A stretch of DNA of 64,000 bases from Luzula sylvatica (lineage: Eukaryota > Streptophyta > Magnoliopsida > Poales > Juncaceae), in NCBI GenBank assembly GCA_946800325.1, contig OX326961.1, forward strand, positions 8,596,655 through 8,660,654. The letters are read 5' to 3'. The position numbers and the translations under genes were made by a program. Below, in pieces: positions 12,661 to 24,583 of the stretch (its first letter is position 1; each line of letters starts with the position of its first letter). Below the pieces are notes generated by a model. It did no database searches and was not told the DNA's origin. It saw only the letters and a program-made list of their open reading frames with translations.

Positions 12661-13458
12661 CTTGAGAAATTCTTTAAAGAACAAAGTATTTTTAATGTTT
12701 TAAAAGCGCCCCTCGCTTTTTAGATACTCCTACAAAAATCTTCAAAACAAAATTTTCTTTTCAAATACCCTCTTTAGAAAGAGTTAGTTAACTTTGTATG
12801 ATGTTAAAAGATATTTGGACCAAAATACCTCTACGTATTTGTTATATTAATTTCGTTCCATATTTTTTTTATCATTTAAAAAATCCAAAATATTTTTTTA
12901 ACATATACTATTTATTGAAAAACAAAAATAAGATTTTTTGTAATAATCATATAATATTAATGTTTTACCTTTATTAGGGAGAATTTCTGGCATGTCCCTC
13001 TAAAAACACAAAATATCATATTTGTCCTTCTAAAATACATAATATCAAATTTGTCCATTCAAAACTAAAAAACTAACAAATATACCAATTCAAAATTGAA
13101 AATCTATCAAATAAAACTATCTAAACTAAGATAATATCAAACTTGTCCAATAGTTAAATCACTAATTACGAATTTACATGATCAAAATACCCTTCTTTAT
13201 CTAAAAATCATGTCCAGCCTCAAACTCTCTTCCATTTCTTTTGTTTTTGTGACCGTGACTTTTCATTTTCCGCCCTTCCTTTTCACATATCCAAGAGCCC
13301 ACCTCCATTTTCATCTATTATTTTCTTTTCTTACAGAAAAAATTAGCGTGAATTAGAAAAACCATCAGCAAAAATGGATAGATGATTTTTCAGATAATTT
13401 GCAAATAAAGAGGGAGAAAATATCATAAATAATCATTTAAGAGCTACTTTTTTCAGAT

Positions 13459-15163
13459 AATTTTGAAGAATTTTCTGCTAAATTGGAAGCTTTGGGCAAG
13501 AGATTAATGGAATGGAATCTTCAAAAAACTGATAATTATAAAATTTTTTTGACTAATTGTTTGACAACATTAAAATGGATAGATGATGTGGCTGAAAATA
13601 GAAGCTTAAATTCAATTCAAAAATGGGTTAAAAAAATAACTAAGGAAATATACAATAATTTGGTATTGGAAAATGCAATTTATTGGAAACAAAGGTCTAA
13701 GCATTTATGGCCAAAAGAAGGGGATACTAATTCAAGATTTTTTCATTTACATGCCACATTAAGAAAAAATAAATTAATGGTACCAATATTAAAAGAAAAT
13801 AATAGTATTCATCAGAATCATATGGACAAGGCTAAAGTGGTATTTAATTTTTATAAAAATTTAATGGGAAAGGATCATGTAAGGAAACCAGATATTAAAA
13901 TTGGAGGAAAGATTGATTTGGATTTATTATATGGGAATAATGTTAAAAATTTAGAACATTTGGAAGAGTTAATAAAAAGAGGTAATTGATAAATGGAAAA
14001 ATAATAAATCACCAGGACCCGATGCGTATAATGGGGAATTTTATAAAAAATATTGGATTAATTTAAAGGAAGAATTAGGTTTTTTATTAAATAAAGAAGG
14101 AGAAAGAGGATTATCAAAATATAATACATCTTATATAGCCTTAATCTCAAAAAAAAGATAATGCAATTGAAATTGGGAATTATAGGCCTATTAGTTTGGT
14201 AAGTTCCATTCAAAGAATATTTTCAAAAATACTTTCAAACAGATTAAAAAAGGAAATTGGATCTTTGATTGACCCGAACTAATTAGGGTTTATAAAAGGA
14301 AGAACAATTACTGATAATTATAATTATGCTAGAGAGGTAGTAAATAAAGCAAATAAATTGAATTATCCTTTATTGATATTTAAAGCCGATATTTATAAAG
14401 CTTTTGACTCAGTTTCATGGGATTTTTTAATAAAAATTTTAAAGGCTAAAGGGTTTGGTGAAAAGTGGATCAATTGGATTTCAAAATCTGTCTTGGGTGG
14501 TTCTACAAGAGTGTTATTAAATGGTGTACCAGGAAAATATATATATTTAAAAAAAGGATTAAAACAAGGGGATTCATTATCTACTTATTTATTTATTCTA
14601 GTGATGGATGTATTATCTAGAATTATAGAGGGCTTAAGTGCAAAAGGGTATTTGGAGAAGCCTCTAAATGGGATTGTGGCATCATTGTTTTATGCAGACG
14701 ATTCACTATTTTTTTCTTAAGCCAACATTACTTAATATAAGAAGGCTTATGAATATTTTAAAAATATTTGGTAATGAATCTGGTTTGAATTTAAATCTTG
14801 AAAAGTCAGAAATTATAGGAGTCAATGTGGAGCAGAGAGATATGAAAATTCTATCTAGAGAAATTGGGTGTAATATTGATACATTACCTATGAATTATTT
14901 AGGGTTACCATTACATTTCAAGAAGCCAGTAAAGAAAGAATATAAAAAATTAATTGATAGGGTTAAATTGAGATTGGAAGGGTGGAAAGGGAAATTACTT
15001 AATATAAATGGAAGATTGATTTTAATTAATTCTATATTAACTTCTATTCCAATATATTATCTTAGTGTTTTTAAAGTTCCTAAATGGGTAATTAAAGCCA
15101 TTGATAATTGCAGAAGAAATTTTTTATGGAAAGGAGATAAAGAAAAAGGATACAATTTAATTA
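13459..15163 (+). pseudogene. LINE ORF2, reverse transcriptase, first part (disabled)
   Basis: RNA-templated DNA synthesis at target-primed nicks is the family role. The linker just before the RT is visible (KHLWPKEGDTNSRFFH near 13700), then SPGPDAYNGEFY (about 14009), NYRPISL (about 14179), the first catalytic aspartate in ADIYKAFDS (about 14385), LKQGDSLS (about 14560) and the catalytic YADD box at 14691-14702. The frame is broken: frameshifts near 13975, 14155 and 14715, and a stop near 14280 where the family has a glutamine. No endonuclease domain lies upstream. Codon use is strongly AT-biased like the surroundings. It is clearly dead. The frame runs unbroken across the later MULE insertion once one TSD copy is removed. 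Confidence 0.92.
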
Positions 15164-15494
15164 CAATAAGTTTATACACCACGCATAAAATATCCCGCAG
15201 GTAACCCGCAGCTGACGTGGCATGTGCGTGTTTGACACATCAGCTAAACAAACGGACGAAAAAACATTTTCGCCCGACCCGTTAAAAATTAAGAAATATA
15301 TCATTTATTCACGTTTTTTACTTTTTTTGGTCTCTCTCCGATGCCCTTTTATCTCACTTTTTCTGGCTCCGGTGAGAGAAACTGCCATCTCACCGTCGCC
15401 GCGGTCATTTATCTCCATTCTCCGGTGATCGTTTTCAGCCAAGCAATCCATCCAGCATCTATCTTCTTCAGCCACTTCGCTCTCTTTCTGTAAA

Positions 15495-15496
<2 letters not shown>

Positions 15497-15535
<39 letters not shown>
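15497..15535 (+). repeat. (CT)n microsatellite
   Basis: An almost uninterrupted CT tract inside the Pack-MULE, preceded by CT-rich 5'-leader-like sequence. Confidence 0.9.
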
Positions 15536-15538
<3 letters not shown>

Positions 15539-16243
15539 CTCTGGGTGTGTTTTATCTTGATTATATTGGGCTTAATTGCTCAATTTAGAGTAAACTGAAT
15601 TTAAAATGAGTAAAATTGAAGATTTCAATCAATTAATTTAGGGTTAACTAACTCAAAATTGGGGAAATTGAAGATTACTACGGTTGCTGAAAATTCGAAG
15701 ATACCTTCAGATTATTCTCCCGTTAGTTTTAATGTATCCTCCCAAGAATATCATATTTACCCTCTCAACGCATGACTTTTGACAAATTTGATATTTGGAT
15801 TTTGCAGCAATGCTGGTAGCTTTTGATGATAACGCAAGTCCAAAACTTTATTACTTGTTTATTTGTACTAATTAAAAATGCTCGAAACTATTTTTTTTTA
15901 TCTCGAAGAAGCAGTTATTTCTATGAAATTTGCAGGAAAAGTCTTAGGTTATCTTAATTTTTCTTATTTTTACATTTTGGTCCTCGTTGTTTTCTTTAAT
16001 TACAATATTCCTTTAATTACAATATTCCTTTTTGTGAAAAATTTAATCAATGGGTAAATTTGATAGAATTTATGTTCTGAGATGATAAATATGATATTCA
16101 TATTTGGGAGGGAAAATTCAATATTTAGATAATATCGGTTATTCAAAGAAAAAATAATACTAAGTCCAGTTTGGTTTCCAGATATATTAAGGGTCTTTTG
16201 ATTCTCATTACATTAATGTGAATTTGGTTTTATTTTTGTACAG

Positions 16244-16570
16244 ACTTAACTGCACGAGGCCAAAGAGTATCAACTTGAGAACAAGGAGAGAGTTGAAGGG
16301 GGTCTCATTGATGCCCAATATTGGATACTGGTCTGACAAGCTACACCCCACTCTGGATGCCCAATATCGGAATCGGAATCAAGTCGGGCGATTCCGGATG
16401 AGAGTCGCCCGCTCTGCGAACTATGCCCCGAATAATATTTAAATTCTGTTTCAGGGCAAATTGTGCCGATATTACTCGCAATGTGTCCATGAGGAAGTGC
16501 AAGGATATTGTTGAGCCTGCAGTCCAGCTCGATATCGTCGTGACCAACAAGCTTGCAAGGCTTTGTATAA
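16244..16570 (+). pseudogene. RPL32: Ribosomal protein eL32 (RPL32) gene fragment in a Pack-MULE
   Basis: eL32 is a component of the cytosolic 60S ribosomal subunit. Two exon-like blocks match the family. The first (16244-16340) follows an intron-acceptor-like tttttgtacag and reads [15 protein letters not shown] then [11 protein letters not shown], against the family's RPKGIDSRVRRKFKG and LMPNIGYGSDK. The second (16455-16566) follows ctgtttcag and reads [19 protein letters not shown] then [14 protein letters not shown], close to the eL32 C-terminus. The middle of the protein is replaced by unrelated sequence containing a 15-bp repeat (gatgcccaatat at 16311 and 16357), and the N-terminus is missing. 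Retained intron borders indicate DNA-level capture, not a processed copy. It cannot encode a working protein. The identification rests on two independent motif blocks. Confidence 0.85.
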
Positions 16571-17711
16571 TTAGTTTTGTCTTTAAATTAAAGTACTCTG
16601 ATATTATATGTACATTGAGATGATTTATAATTATGTTTGAAATTATATTTACATTCAGAAACTTTGTTTAACGATACTTGAAAATATAAATTATTTTCTT
16701 TGAAATGCTATGAGAAAATCTAAAAAACTAACACAAATCATATCTAAATTTTAATTAAAACTAAGTATAAATTCTACAAAATTACAACAATATAAGAAAA
16801 TTCACCAAATCTTATAAAAATAATCAAACAAATAATTATTTCAGTAAAAATCATAAATAATACAATTTGACTCAATATTCTAAAATCAAATAAACACAAA
16901 CATAAATAGTTCCAGGTAAATCAGTCAACTCTCTCATGTCTCGAAAACTAGTTCGTTTCATCAGGCCACTATCCGCAAGGACCTGACATTAGAAAATGGA
17001 ACTTATTCTTGACAGTCGATATTAGAAATTAAGAATATATATCTTTTGACTTATTTTCGGGATGTTTTTTTCATTAGAAATTAAGAATATACATCTTAGA
17101 CCCCCTCGTAAGTTCTGTTGGAATATTGTTGTGTCGAATTGCATTGCTTCAGTTGGCCTTGAAGAGTTAACATAATTGATGCGGACACCGGATTGATGCG
17201 AATATTTTTCATCTTTATTAAAAAATAAATTTTTTATTGATTTAGAACATGTAATACAACTTAATTCTATAATTCAATTATAAAGATTTTAGATAATAAA
17301 ATAACAAAAAGAACAGAGCATTTCTTACCTGTGCAGCGAAATACTCTGTTTTGGAAACGAAACACAGTATCGAAACAAGTAAAGCCTCTGTGGTAGAGAG
17401 AGGCGGCGACCTGGACCAACGGAGAACGCAGAGAGAGAGAGGAACATGTCAGGAATCAGGAAACAAAGGAGAGGGAGGGCTCGATTCATTCCTTTTTCGC
17501 CAACAATTAATTACTTTTTTCCCAAAAAGTTACCATTAGCGTGCTAGACGGGTTCATTCAAGCACGGGTTAAAGACAATTCGGGTAAAAAAAAAACTTGT
17601 TTTCTCCATCCGTTAGGTCTGCTGACATGGCATGGACGCATGCGCCACGTCAGCATGCGGGATGCTTGCGGGTTGTACAGTGCGTGGCGCCTAATTTTAT
17701 TGATTTAATTA

Positions 17712-18781
17712 ATTGGTCAATTTGTTGTATGTCAAAAAAATTTGGAGGATTGGGAATTATTAATTTGGAGAAGTTTAATAATGCTTTATTGCATAAATGG
17801 ATATGGAAATATTACAACTTATCTGAGGAAAATTTAAAATGGAATGAGTTAGTTGGAAAATTACAACTTTATGGAGGACCTATTTGTAAAAATGATACTA
17901 AAATTTCTTATTTTTGGAGGGATATTGTGAAATTAATTGATAAATTTAGAGAAGAGACTAAATTCATTATTGGAAATGGAATTAAGATAAATTTATGGAG
18001 GGATAATTGGATGGCAGAAGCTTTATACAAAAAATTTCCAGAATTATATTCTTTTGTTCAAAATTTTGACTTAACCCTTACAGAATTTATAGAAGAATTA
18101 TTGGAGAATGAAATTCATACCATTTTACGAGTGAGGGAGCCTCTATCGAATGAAGCCGAAATCCAATTGCAAGCTCTGTACCAGCAATGCATTGAAGTTC
18201 AATTGGTACCGGACAAGGAAGATCAATTGATTTGGAAGAGTACCTCAAAAGAAGAATTTAGAGTTAATATCTGTTATTGGAATTTATCTGGTGTAAATAG
18301 AGAGGATTTAAAACAAATTTGGAATATAAAATTACCTGGTAAAATTCAAATCTTCATATGGCTTAGTGCACAGAATAGAATTTTAACTATCGATAATCTG
18401 CAGAGAAGGGGCTGGATATTAGCAAATCATTGTGTTCTATGTCGTAGTAATGCAGAATCGGTTGAACATATTTTTACAGGATGTCCATACATAAAGAAAA
18501 TTTGGATTGTGTTAAAGAGAAGGTTAAACCTGAGATTCAATTCGGTCTTGGATCCAATTAAAATAATCTTATCAGAGAAGATTGAGGCCAAATTGAAGCA
18601 ATTGGTGGCAATATTGGTCTTCAATGTATGGAAGGAGCGATGTAGAAGAGTTTTTGAGGATTCAAAATTAGTTGAGGAGAAAATAGCAGATTTTATTGTT
18701 CAGGATAGAGATGAAATTGAGAAAGCTCTTGTAAATAAAATCTTCATGCCAGTCGAACTTAGGGAGGAAGAGATTACCTGA
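17712..18781 (+). pseudogene. LINE ORF2, C-terminal part with RT zinc-binding domain
   Basis: Continues the LINE polyprotein after the Pack-MULE. It begins NWSICCMSKKFGGLGIINLE, a conserved stretch downstream of the RT in plant L1-type elements. It then runs through the connection region to the zinc-binding knuckle CVLCRSNAESVEHIFTGCPY near 18430-18490 (C-x2-C, H-x4-C pattern) and ends with a stop at 18779-18781. This half has no internal stop over about 355 codons, unlike the first half. The zinc-binding region is thought to help bind the RNA template. It belongs to the same inactive LINE copy. Confidence 0.92.
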
Positions 18782-19262
18782 TGCGTTACGAAGATGCTTG
18801 AGGAGGATCGTGGAAGGAAGGAGGAAAGATACGGAGAATTCATGGTCTGAGAGTAACTCGCGGTAATAAAAGGGGATCTGGTCGTGAAGAAGATGAAGTT
18901 GAGGGGAAAGAGTATTTGGGTTTTGTGAAATCCAGGAAGTAAAAGAAATATGCAGATGGGATTTCAATTCCTGGTTATTAAGGAGAAGCTTGTAAGGAGG
19001 GATTTCATTTCTAGCTTTTTCAATTCTTCAATTCCGAGATCTGGCACTGATGGATATTTCATGGGGAATTAAGAGTTGCAAGCTAATAGTTTTAATTAAT
19101 TTGTTTGTTAAAGAGTAATATGTAATCCTATTATTTTGCTTTTTTATTTTCGGTGATGTTTTGTTTTGGGGTTTTATTGTTTTAACCCCAATAGAGGCTG
19201 TAAAAAACTGATTTTTAATTAATTAATAGAAGTGGGACTTACGAGCCCACTCTATTTTGATC

Positions 19263-19281
19263 AAAAAAAAAAAAAAAAAAA
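19263..19281 (+). repeat. LINE poly-A tail (19 A)
   Basis: An uninterrupted A-run that ends the LINE 3' UTR; Pack-MULE sequence resumes at 19282. Confidence 0.9.
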
Positions 19282-19559
19282 CATCAGCTCATCCCCTCTT
19301 CATACTTTGATCCTTACAAAAGTTTTGCATGAACGAAACTTAGACTTTGATTATGTTTGAAGAAACGTTGAAAAATACATAAATCTTCGAAGAAAAAATG
19401 AAAATTATACCTCAATTGTCCAAATTTATAAGCTCATTCTTAATACAATCGTAATACAAACTCAACACGATTATAACACATTTCTCAAACTACATTTCGT
19501 GATGTTTGCAATTCGAAGAGATCGAAAGATAAATCAAATATCCTTCTTTACCAAATTTG

Positions 19560-20308
19560 AAGCAAATACAAGTAAAAGAAAGAAAAACAACCCTCCACGA
19601 ACCAACCGACTCCATAGTTCCAAACTCCATAATCGAAGGAACGAGCTCCATAGCTCCCAGTCGATTTTCTCTTTGTGAGCAACAGAGTCCAGTCCTTTGC
19701 TGCGATATCAATTTTCCAGTCGAGATTTACACTGGCACTGGATCCTTTTTCTACACTGTCGATCCAAAAGCATGCTAAGTAATTCCCTGCTTTCGAGGTT
19801 GCGAATGCAAATTGTCCTACTGTTGAGTTTTCTTTGTGATGTAGTGTGTTACCATATGGTGATTTCACCTGTGAATTTCAAGAATTGGTTGTGTTTATGA
19901 GAATTTTTGCGAAGAATTTTTTTATTGATTGATCCATCTTCATCTAAATCATGGATTGTAAGAATTAGATGAGAGGAAGAGATTTTTAATAAGAAAAACT
20001 CAGACCACAATCAAATAGAGAATGAAATTCCAGTTGGTACCGAATTATTAGAATTCAATCCAAATAACTTAAAATTCAATAATTTTTTTTTAAAAACTCA
20101 CCTTAGCACGATAGTAGGGTGATTATAAGCTCTTCCTCCATGCATAAAGCGAGTAATCAGCCAAAACAGCCAAGTTAGGCTGGATCCCTTTCGATACACA
20201 CTTAATTGCGGTCGTAGACATCTCGATCCACAAAGTCGTCACCATCTCCATCCACCACACAACCATCAACACAGCCCCGACCACAACCGATTTTGTGAAA
20301 CTCCGCAT
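19560..20308 (-). pseudogene. p24-delta (emp24/TMED) gene fragment captured by a Pack-MULE
   Basis: p24-delta proteins are type I membrane cargo receptors of COPI/COPII vesicles in the early secretory pathway, with an N-terminal signal peptide, a GOLD domain, a coiled coil and a C-terminal tail. On the minus strand an exon starts near 20308 (MRSFTKSVVVGAVLM, signal-peptide-like) and reaches LWIEMSTTAIKCVSKGIQ and LAVLADY, the start of the GOLD domain. A donor-like gtgagt lies near 20104. After an intron, an acceptor (tcacag, about 19869) leads to SPYGNTLHHKEN, GQFAFATSKAGNYLACFW and VNLDWKIDIAAKDW, all close to the family. A one-base deletion after AAKDW shifts the frame; the next frame continues DSVAHKEKI as in the family. 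The coiled coil, membrane segment and tail are absent. A non-functional, intron-containing capture. Confidence 0.85.
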
Positions 20309-20754
20309 CTTTAAGCTCCTACTTTTTACACCACCAACCAATACGCCGGACAAATCTGCAGATTGTATCTTGTTCGGTTTATTATCAAGTAGAAGAAGAG
20401 CTGGCGAAGAGCTTGTTCCAGCGAAAGCTAATCACGATAAAATTCATGACAAACAACACCCGGCGAAGTTCAACTCCATCGTGGTTCAGAAGAGGCCCGC
20501 TTGCTAGAAGAAGACGGGTTCAGAAGAGGGGCAAGGCCATGGGTACTGAGTACTGACGATAGATAGCATATCTATTTAGGGGTAAAGTAGTAATTATACC
20601 TCGTTTTTATTAAGTTTGACAGATTTATTAATGTTCGATTAATTTAATATAAATTGAGATTTACAGGACAATTTTGATATTAGTTATTTTATAGGGACAA
20701 ATATGATATTTTTAATTTTTTGAGGGACATACAAAAATTGCCCCTATTTATTAT

Positions 20755-21884
20755 ATTATATATTGTTATTTGGAAACTGCCATCAAATAGTAAAATGAGA
20801 TTATATGTACTATGTATAATGTATTTATTACCTAACATGAGTGCATGCAGCAACGCAATAAAAAATTCAAAATAACACACGATTTCATTACTTTAATGAA
20901 GTTATATGATATGATTGTCAATATAAATCCAATCGGAAGTTATCATCACAATAAAAGTTTAATATAAAGTATTTCCAATTAATTGAGGGGAGAATTTTGG
21001 CTTTTACTAAGTTTGAAATTACACAAAATGGACACAAAAAATTTGTATTTTCAAAAATGACACTCTTGACTTTTGAAAAATCGAGAAATTTGTAAGATTT
21101 ATTTTTTCTTGATACTTTATCTCATATTGTACCATTGTATGTACCTAACATTTATATTATTAATAAAAATAAAAATAAAAATAATATTTCATTATTAAAT
21201 TTTACAAAATTATATTTTCTTTAAAAATAAATGCGTGCATATTAAAAATATTCTTATTTTATAAATATATATATATAATAGTATTTTTTCGCAAATAAAA
21301 ATCATATTCTCAAAAATATTATGTACAAAAAATTATTACATTTAAGTATACGATTAGTTTCTCATTGTGTTAATTTGAAAAATTATATTACATTTTTTAC
21401 AATATGTCTTAATTTCCTCAAATATAATTATTATTTTAAATAATTTATAATATTTTATCATTTTTTAGAAATTTGCAAAAAAATACAAAAATAAAGGGAA
21501 CCAAGAGTTCGGAGACAACCAATCGGAGAGTACCACATCAGCAAATTGGAGACATTTACTGAAGGAAAGTCGATTGGCTATTTTTTGTATCTTTGTCGGC
21601 TTAACCAGACACAGAAAAAAAGATTTTAACCATAAATCAAAGAGTACTGCCCCTGTTAAAAAAAATAGGAAAATAATGTCCAAATATTTTGAAAATATGT
21701 CATTTGTTATGATTATGAATAAATTTTGTTATGTTTTGAAATGGATTGCAGTCCAAAAAACTGGAGACGACTTCAACTGGTGATGGAATAATGTCAAAGC
21801 CTAATTTTTCGGGTCTCAGGAGAAAATGGATGTATAATTAGTCCTCTATTTGTTATTGAATATACGGAAAAATAATATATTTGC
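20755..21884. other. AT-rich intergenic DNA
   Basis: The left edge of an unpaired terminus-like sequence (ggggagaattttggc) is at 20987. An open frame at 21574-21783 (+, 69 codons) has no recognisable domain. Nothing else is supported. Confidence 0.45.
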
Positions 21885-22020
21885 CACGTCATTGCCACGT
21901 CAACGTGCCACGTCAGCACTTAACCGATGACTGGGCACTTAACTGATGGAAGGGTCAAAATTGAGCAAAATGAAGAGATTGGGGGGCAAAAGTGAGCAAA
22001 TTATAGTAAGGGGGGCAACT
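21885..22020. repeat. Solitary MULE TIR
   Basis: Reads like the right TIR of the MULE at 58682-61411 (cacgtcagcacttaac, ttaactgatggaagg, gggggcaactt) with similar spacing. No left partner was found upstream, so it is a truncated element. Confidence 0.6.
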
Positions 22021-22041
22021 TGATAATTACACCATATAATT

Positions 22042-22257
22042 AAATATTAATTAATATTTATTCCAATTTATGAATTCGAATAAATATTAATTATGTATTA
22101 AGTTAATAACTAACAGCATAATTAATATTTCAATAATAGAGAATTCGGTGGGTACATTTGAATTCATAAATATTAATTTTATTGTTAGCTATTAACTTAA
22201 TACATAATTAATATTTATTCGAATTCATAAATTGGAATAAATATTAGTTAATATTTA
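22042..22257. repeat. Inverted repeat, about 71-bp arms
   Basis: The left arm (22042-22112) and right arm (22186-22257) are near-perfect complements, for example attccaatttatgaattcg against cgaattcataaattggaat. A spacer of about 73 bp separates them. The sequence around both sides repeats 'gagaattc'. Probably a foldback MITE; the outer ends are not resolved. Confidence 0.75.
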
Positions 22258-22442
22258 ATGATATGTTGTAATTATCACGTTAATTAAATGTAATAGTTAA
22301 ATAATGGAGAATTCTGTGCGTACATTTTGAGGGAGAATTCTGTAGCAACACTGTAGCGGCGGGATTTAAAAACCCGAAGGGGGTTAGTTTTTGAATTTTT
22401 ATTCTAAAAGAGGGCTACATGCAGAAATGCTCCAAATTTATA

Positions 22443-23212
22443 TTGTTAGAAAAAATTAATATTGTATTTTATTATTAAAACTTAGATAATTATTTAAAAA
22501 AAACATTTAAGTATATTCATGAATTATTCATTCTGTTAATTTAAAAAAATATATTATAATTATAGTATACATTATATTATAATATTCTCAAAATGCCAAT
22601 ATTATTATAAAATAATTTATAATACTTTCATCAGTTCGTATTGTATTTGTAAATATAAATTATATTTTAAGATATTTGTTGTTTTCTACGAATTAGTAAT
22701 GATATTTAAAACAAGACTCTTGACTAATTCATAAAATATCACAAATATTTTAAAATACCATTACAATTATTAAATATTTTAAAATAATTTCATGAAAATA
22801 CTATTAATTAAACTCACGAAATTATAAACCCTAAATCACAAATATTTTAAGAATCCTAATGGACACCCTAAATAAAATTATTAAAAGTTTTGAAATTATT
22901 TTAAAATATTTGTGATATTTTATGAATTAGTCACGAGTCTTGCTTTAAATATCATTACTAATTCATAGAAGACAACAAATATCTTAAAATATAATTTATA
23001 TTTTCAAATACAATAAAAAATGATGAAAATATTATAAATTATTTTATAATAATATTGGCATTTTGAGAATATTATAATATAATGTATACTATAATTATAT
23101 AATATATTTTTTTAAATTAACAGAATTAATAATTCATGAATATACTTAAATGTTTTTTTTAAATAATTATCTAAGTTTTAATAATAAAATATAATATTAA
23201 AAAAAAATATTA
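22443..23212. repeat. Large AT-rich foldback, about 330-bp arms
   Basis: The left arm (about 22443-22770) and right arm (about 22890-23212) are long, nearly exact inverted copies. Landmarks such as tattctcaaaatgccaatat/atattggcattttgagaata and aacttagataattat/ataattatctaagtt occur in mirror order. The spacer is about 120 bp. No coding content. TSDs not resolved. Confidence 0.85.
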
Positions 23213-24167
23213 CTTGTGTTGCTTAAAACATATTACATGGATAATATATTACTTGACATTGTATTGCTTTAAACACGATCACTCCAATATATGTTATCTC
23301 AAAACTAATTCTAAAAAAAAAATACGTGTATGCTTAAAAAATATATATAATTGTAAACATGATGATATATGAATAAAACATGTGTATGCTTAAAAATAAA
23401 ATAACATATGTATTCGAATAAACCGAACCGTTTGAACGTCCCTACCGGTTATCTTCAGATTTTATTTTACAATACGAACTATTTATGTATGTATGCAAGT
23501 TCTCTGATTGAGAAACATTACGCATGTATTTTTTTGATGGTAGTGAGAATGCCCACGGGCAATTATTGTCGTAGATACATATATATTGCGAGGGTATTTT
23601 GGTCTATTCGCTAGAAAAATTATATTTGTTCCTTCTAATATCTTCTCAATTTGTATAAGATAAATACATTGAATATTACATTAATTTATATAATTAGTAA
23701 ATCATAATAGTTGGCAATCAATATCATAATTTTGGACTGATCTTAAAACATCAACGAACGAAGACATAATTGAAAACACTGTACCCACCCACCGCTAGAA
23801 AAAGAATATATTAAAAAACGGTGATCGAAACAGTTGGATTCAAAAAGTGTTATAATTGAGAACACTTTGTGAACATACGATTTATGATAGATTAGATAAT
23901 TTAAGCAAACGTTGCTTCCGAAAATATAAGTTTTTCATTTTCCAAGTAATTAGAATTAAAATTAACAAACAAAAATGGAAGTTGCACAAACAGAAAAAAA
24001 TATTTTCAGCTAAAATTAGAATTACAACTTAAACTTCCGCAAAGTTCCTTAATATTTTTATAATCATGATCATGAGTAATTAAATAATAATCAACCATAT
24101 TAAATCATGAGTAATTAAACAAGGATAGTACGCGAGAGTAATTAAACAATAATAATCAACCATATTG
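23213..24167. other. AT-rich intergenic DNA
   Basis: A local duplication of 'gagtaattaaa...aataatcaaccatatt' occurs near 24074 and 24140. I see no gene. Confidence 0.5.
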
Positions 24168-24319
24168 AATATTTAGTAAGCATCATTAATGACAATAATC
24201 ATTAATGTGGATATATATATTAAAAATTGCATTGAAATGCAATTGGTAAATTTGAGAGGATCGGTTCATACTACTAGATTGTACTGTAGTTATATCCAGG
24301 TCCAGCCTTTCGGGTCAAT
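24168..24319 (+). repeat. 152-bp direct duplication, left copy
   Basis: Identical to 29142-29295 except for one extra TA pair inside a short TA run in the right copy. It starts aatatttagtaagc and ends gcctttcgggtcaat. It lacks TG...CA ends, so it is not an LTR. Confidence 0.95.
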
Positions 24320-24497
24320 ATTTGCACCAAATAAAGGAAACTCTGTTTCGTTGATCCCTATTTTCAAACGAACTCTTCTCTTTTGTTTTTCTTCCGTCAA
24401 AATCTTCAAATCTTCTCTAACGGCTATATCCAGCAAGGCCTAGAATCTTCTCCTCCAACGGTCATATCCAGAGAGGCGTTGGAGGAGCGCCCTGTTC

Positions 24498-24532
24498 TCT
24501 ATATATATACTCGTCCAATCCCTCTTCGACCA

Positions 24533-24583
<51 letters not shown>

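Larger units (their letters stand above)
15164..17702. mobile_element. Pack-MULE carrying an eL32 (RPL32) fragment
   Basis: The TIR begins caataagtttatacaccacg on the left and ends with its imperfect complement (gcgtggcgcc...ttattg) on the right. A perfect 9-bp TSD atttaatta lies at 15155-15163 and 17703-17711. Removing the element plus one TSD restores the LINE reading frame (...KGYNLI-NWSICCMSKK...), which proves the boundaries. There is no transposase. The inside holds intron-exon pieces of eL32, a CT microsatellite (about 15497-15535) and GA-rich DNA. The copy at 47107-49615 shares the TIR and subterminal sequence but carries other cargo. Confidence 0.95.
13440..19281 (+). mobile_element. 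5'-truncated L1-type LINE with poly-A, split by a MULE
   Basis: Reverse-transcriptase coding sequence (13459-15163), then, after the 15164-17702 insertion, the rest of ORF2 (17712-18781), about 480 bp of 3' UTR and a 19-A tail (19263-19281). The endonuclease domain and ORF1 are missing, as expected of a 5'-truncated copy. A 7-bp match 'catcagc' at 13363-13369 and 19282-19288 could be the TSD; if so the copy starts at 13370 with a rearranged 5' end. It lies inside the Pack-MULE 12977-20745, so it is younger than that element. Confidence 0.9.
12977..20745. mobile_element. Pack-MULE carrying a p24-delta fragment, interrupted by a LINE
   Basis: The left TIR (gggagaatttctggcatgtc) pairs with the right TIR (reverse complement ggggcaatttttgtatgtcc). 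Both continue into 'atatgatattt/atatcatattt' subterminal motifs. Flanks cctttatta (12968-12976) and tatttatta (20746-20754) match at 7 of 9 positions, consistent with an old 9-bp MULE TSD. Without the LINE (about 13370/13440-19281) the element is about 1.9 kb. No transposase is present. It carries introns and exons of a host p24-delta gene, so it fits the Pack-MULE class. The TIR design is shared with 35530-37941. Confidence 0.75.

Noticed and set aside
20987..22440. Element from ggggagaattttggc (20987) to gcagaaatgctcc (22430)
   Set aside because: Only loose similarity of the ends, no TSD, and other repeat boundaries lie between.
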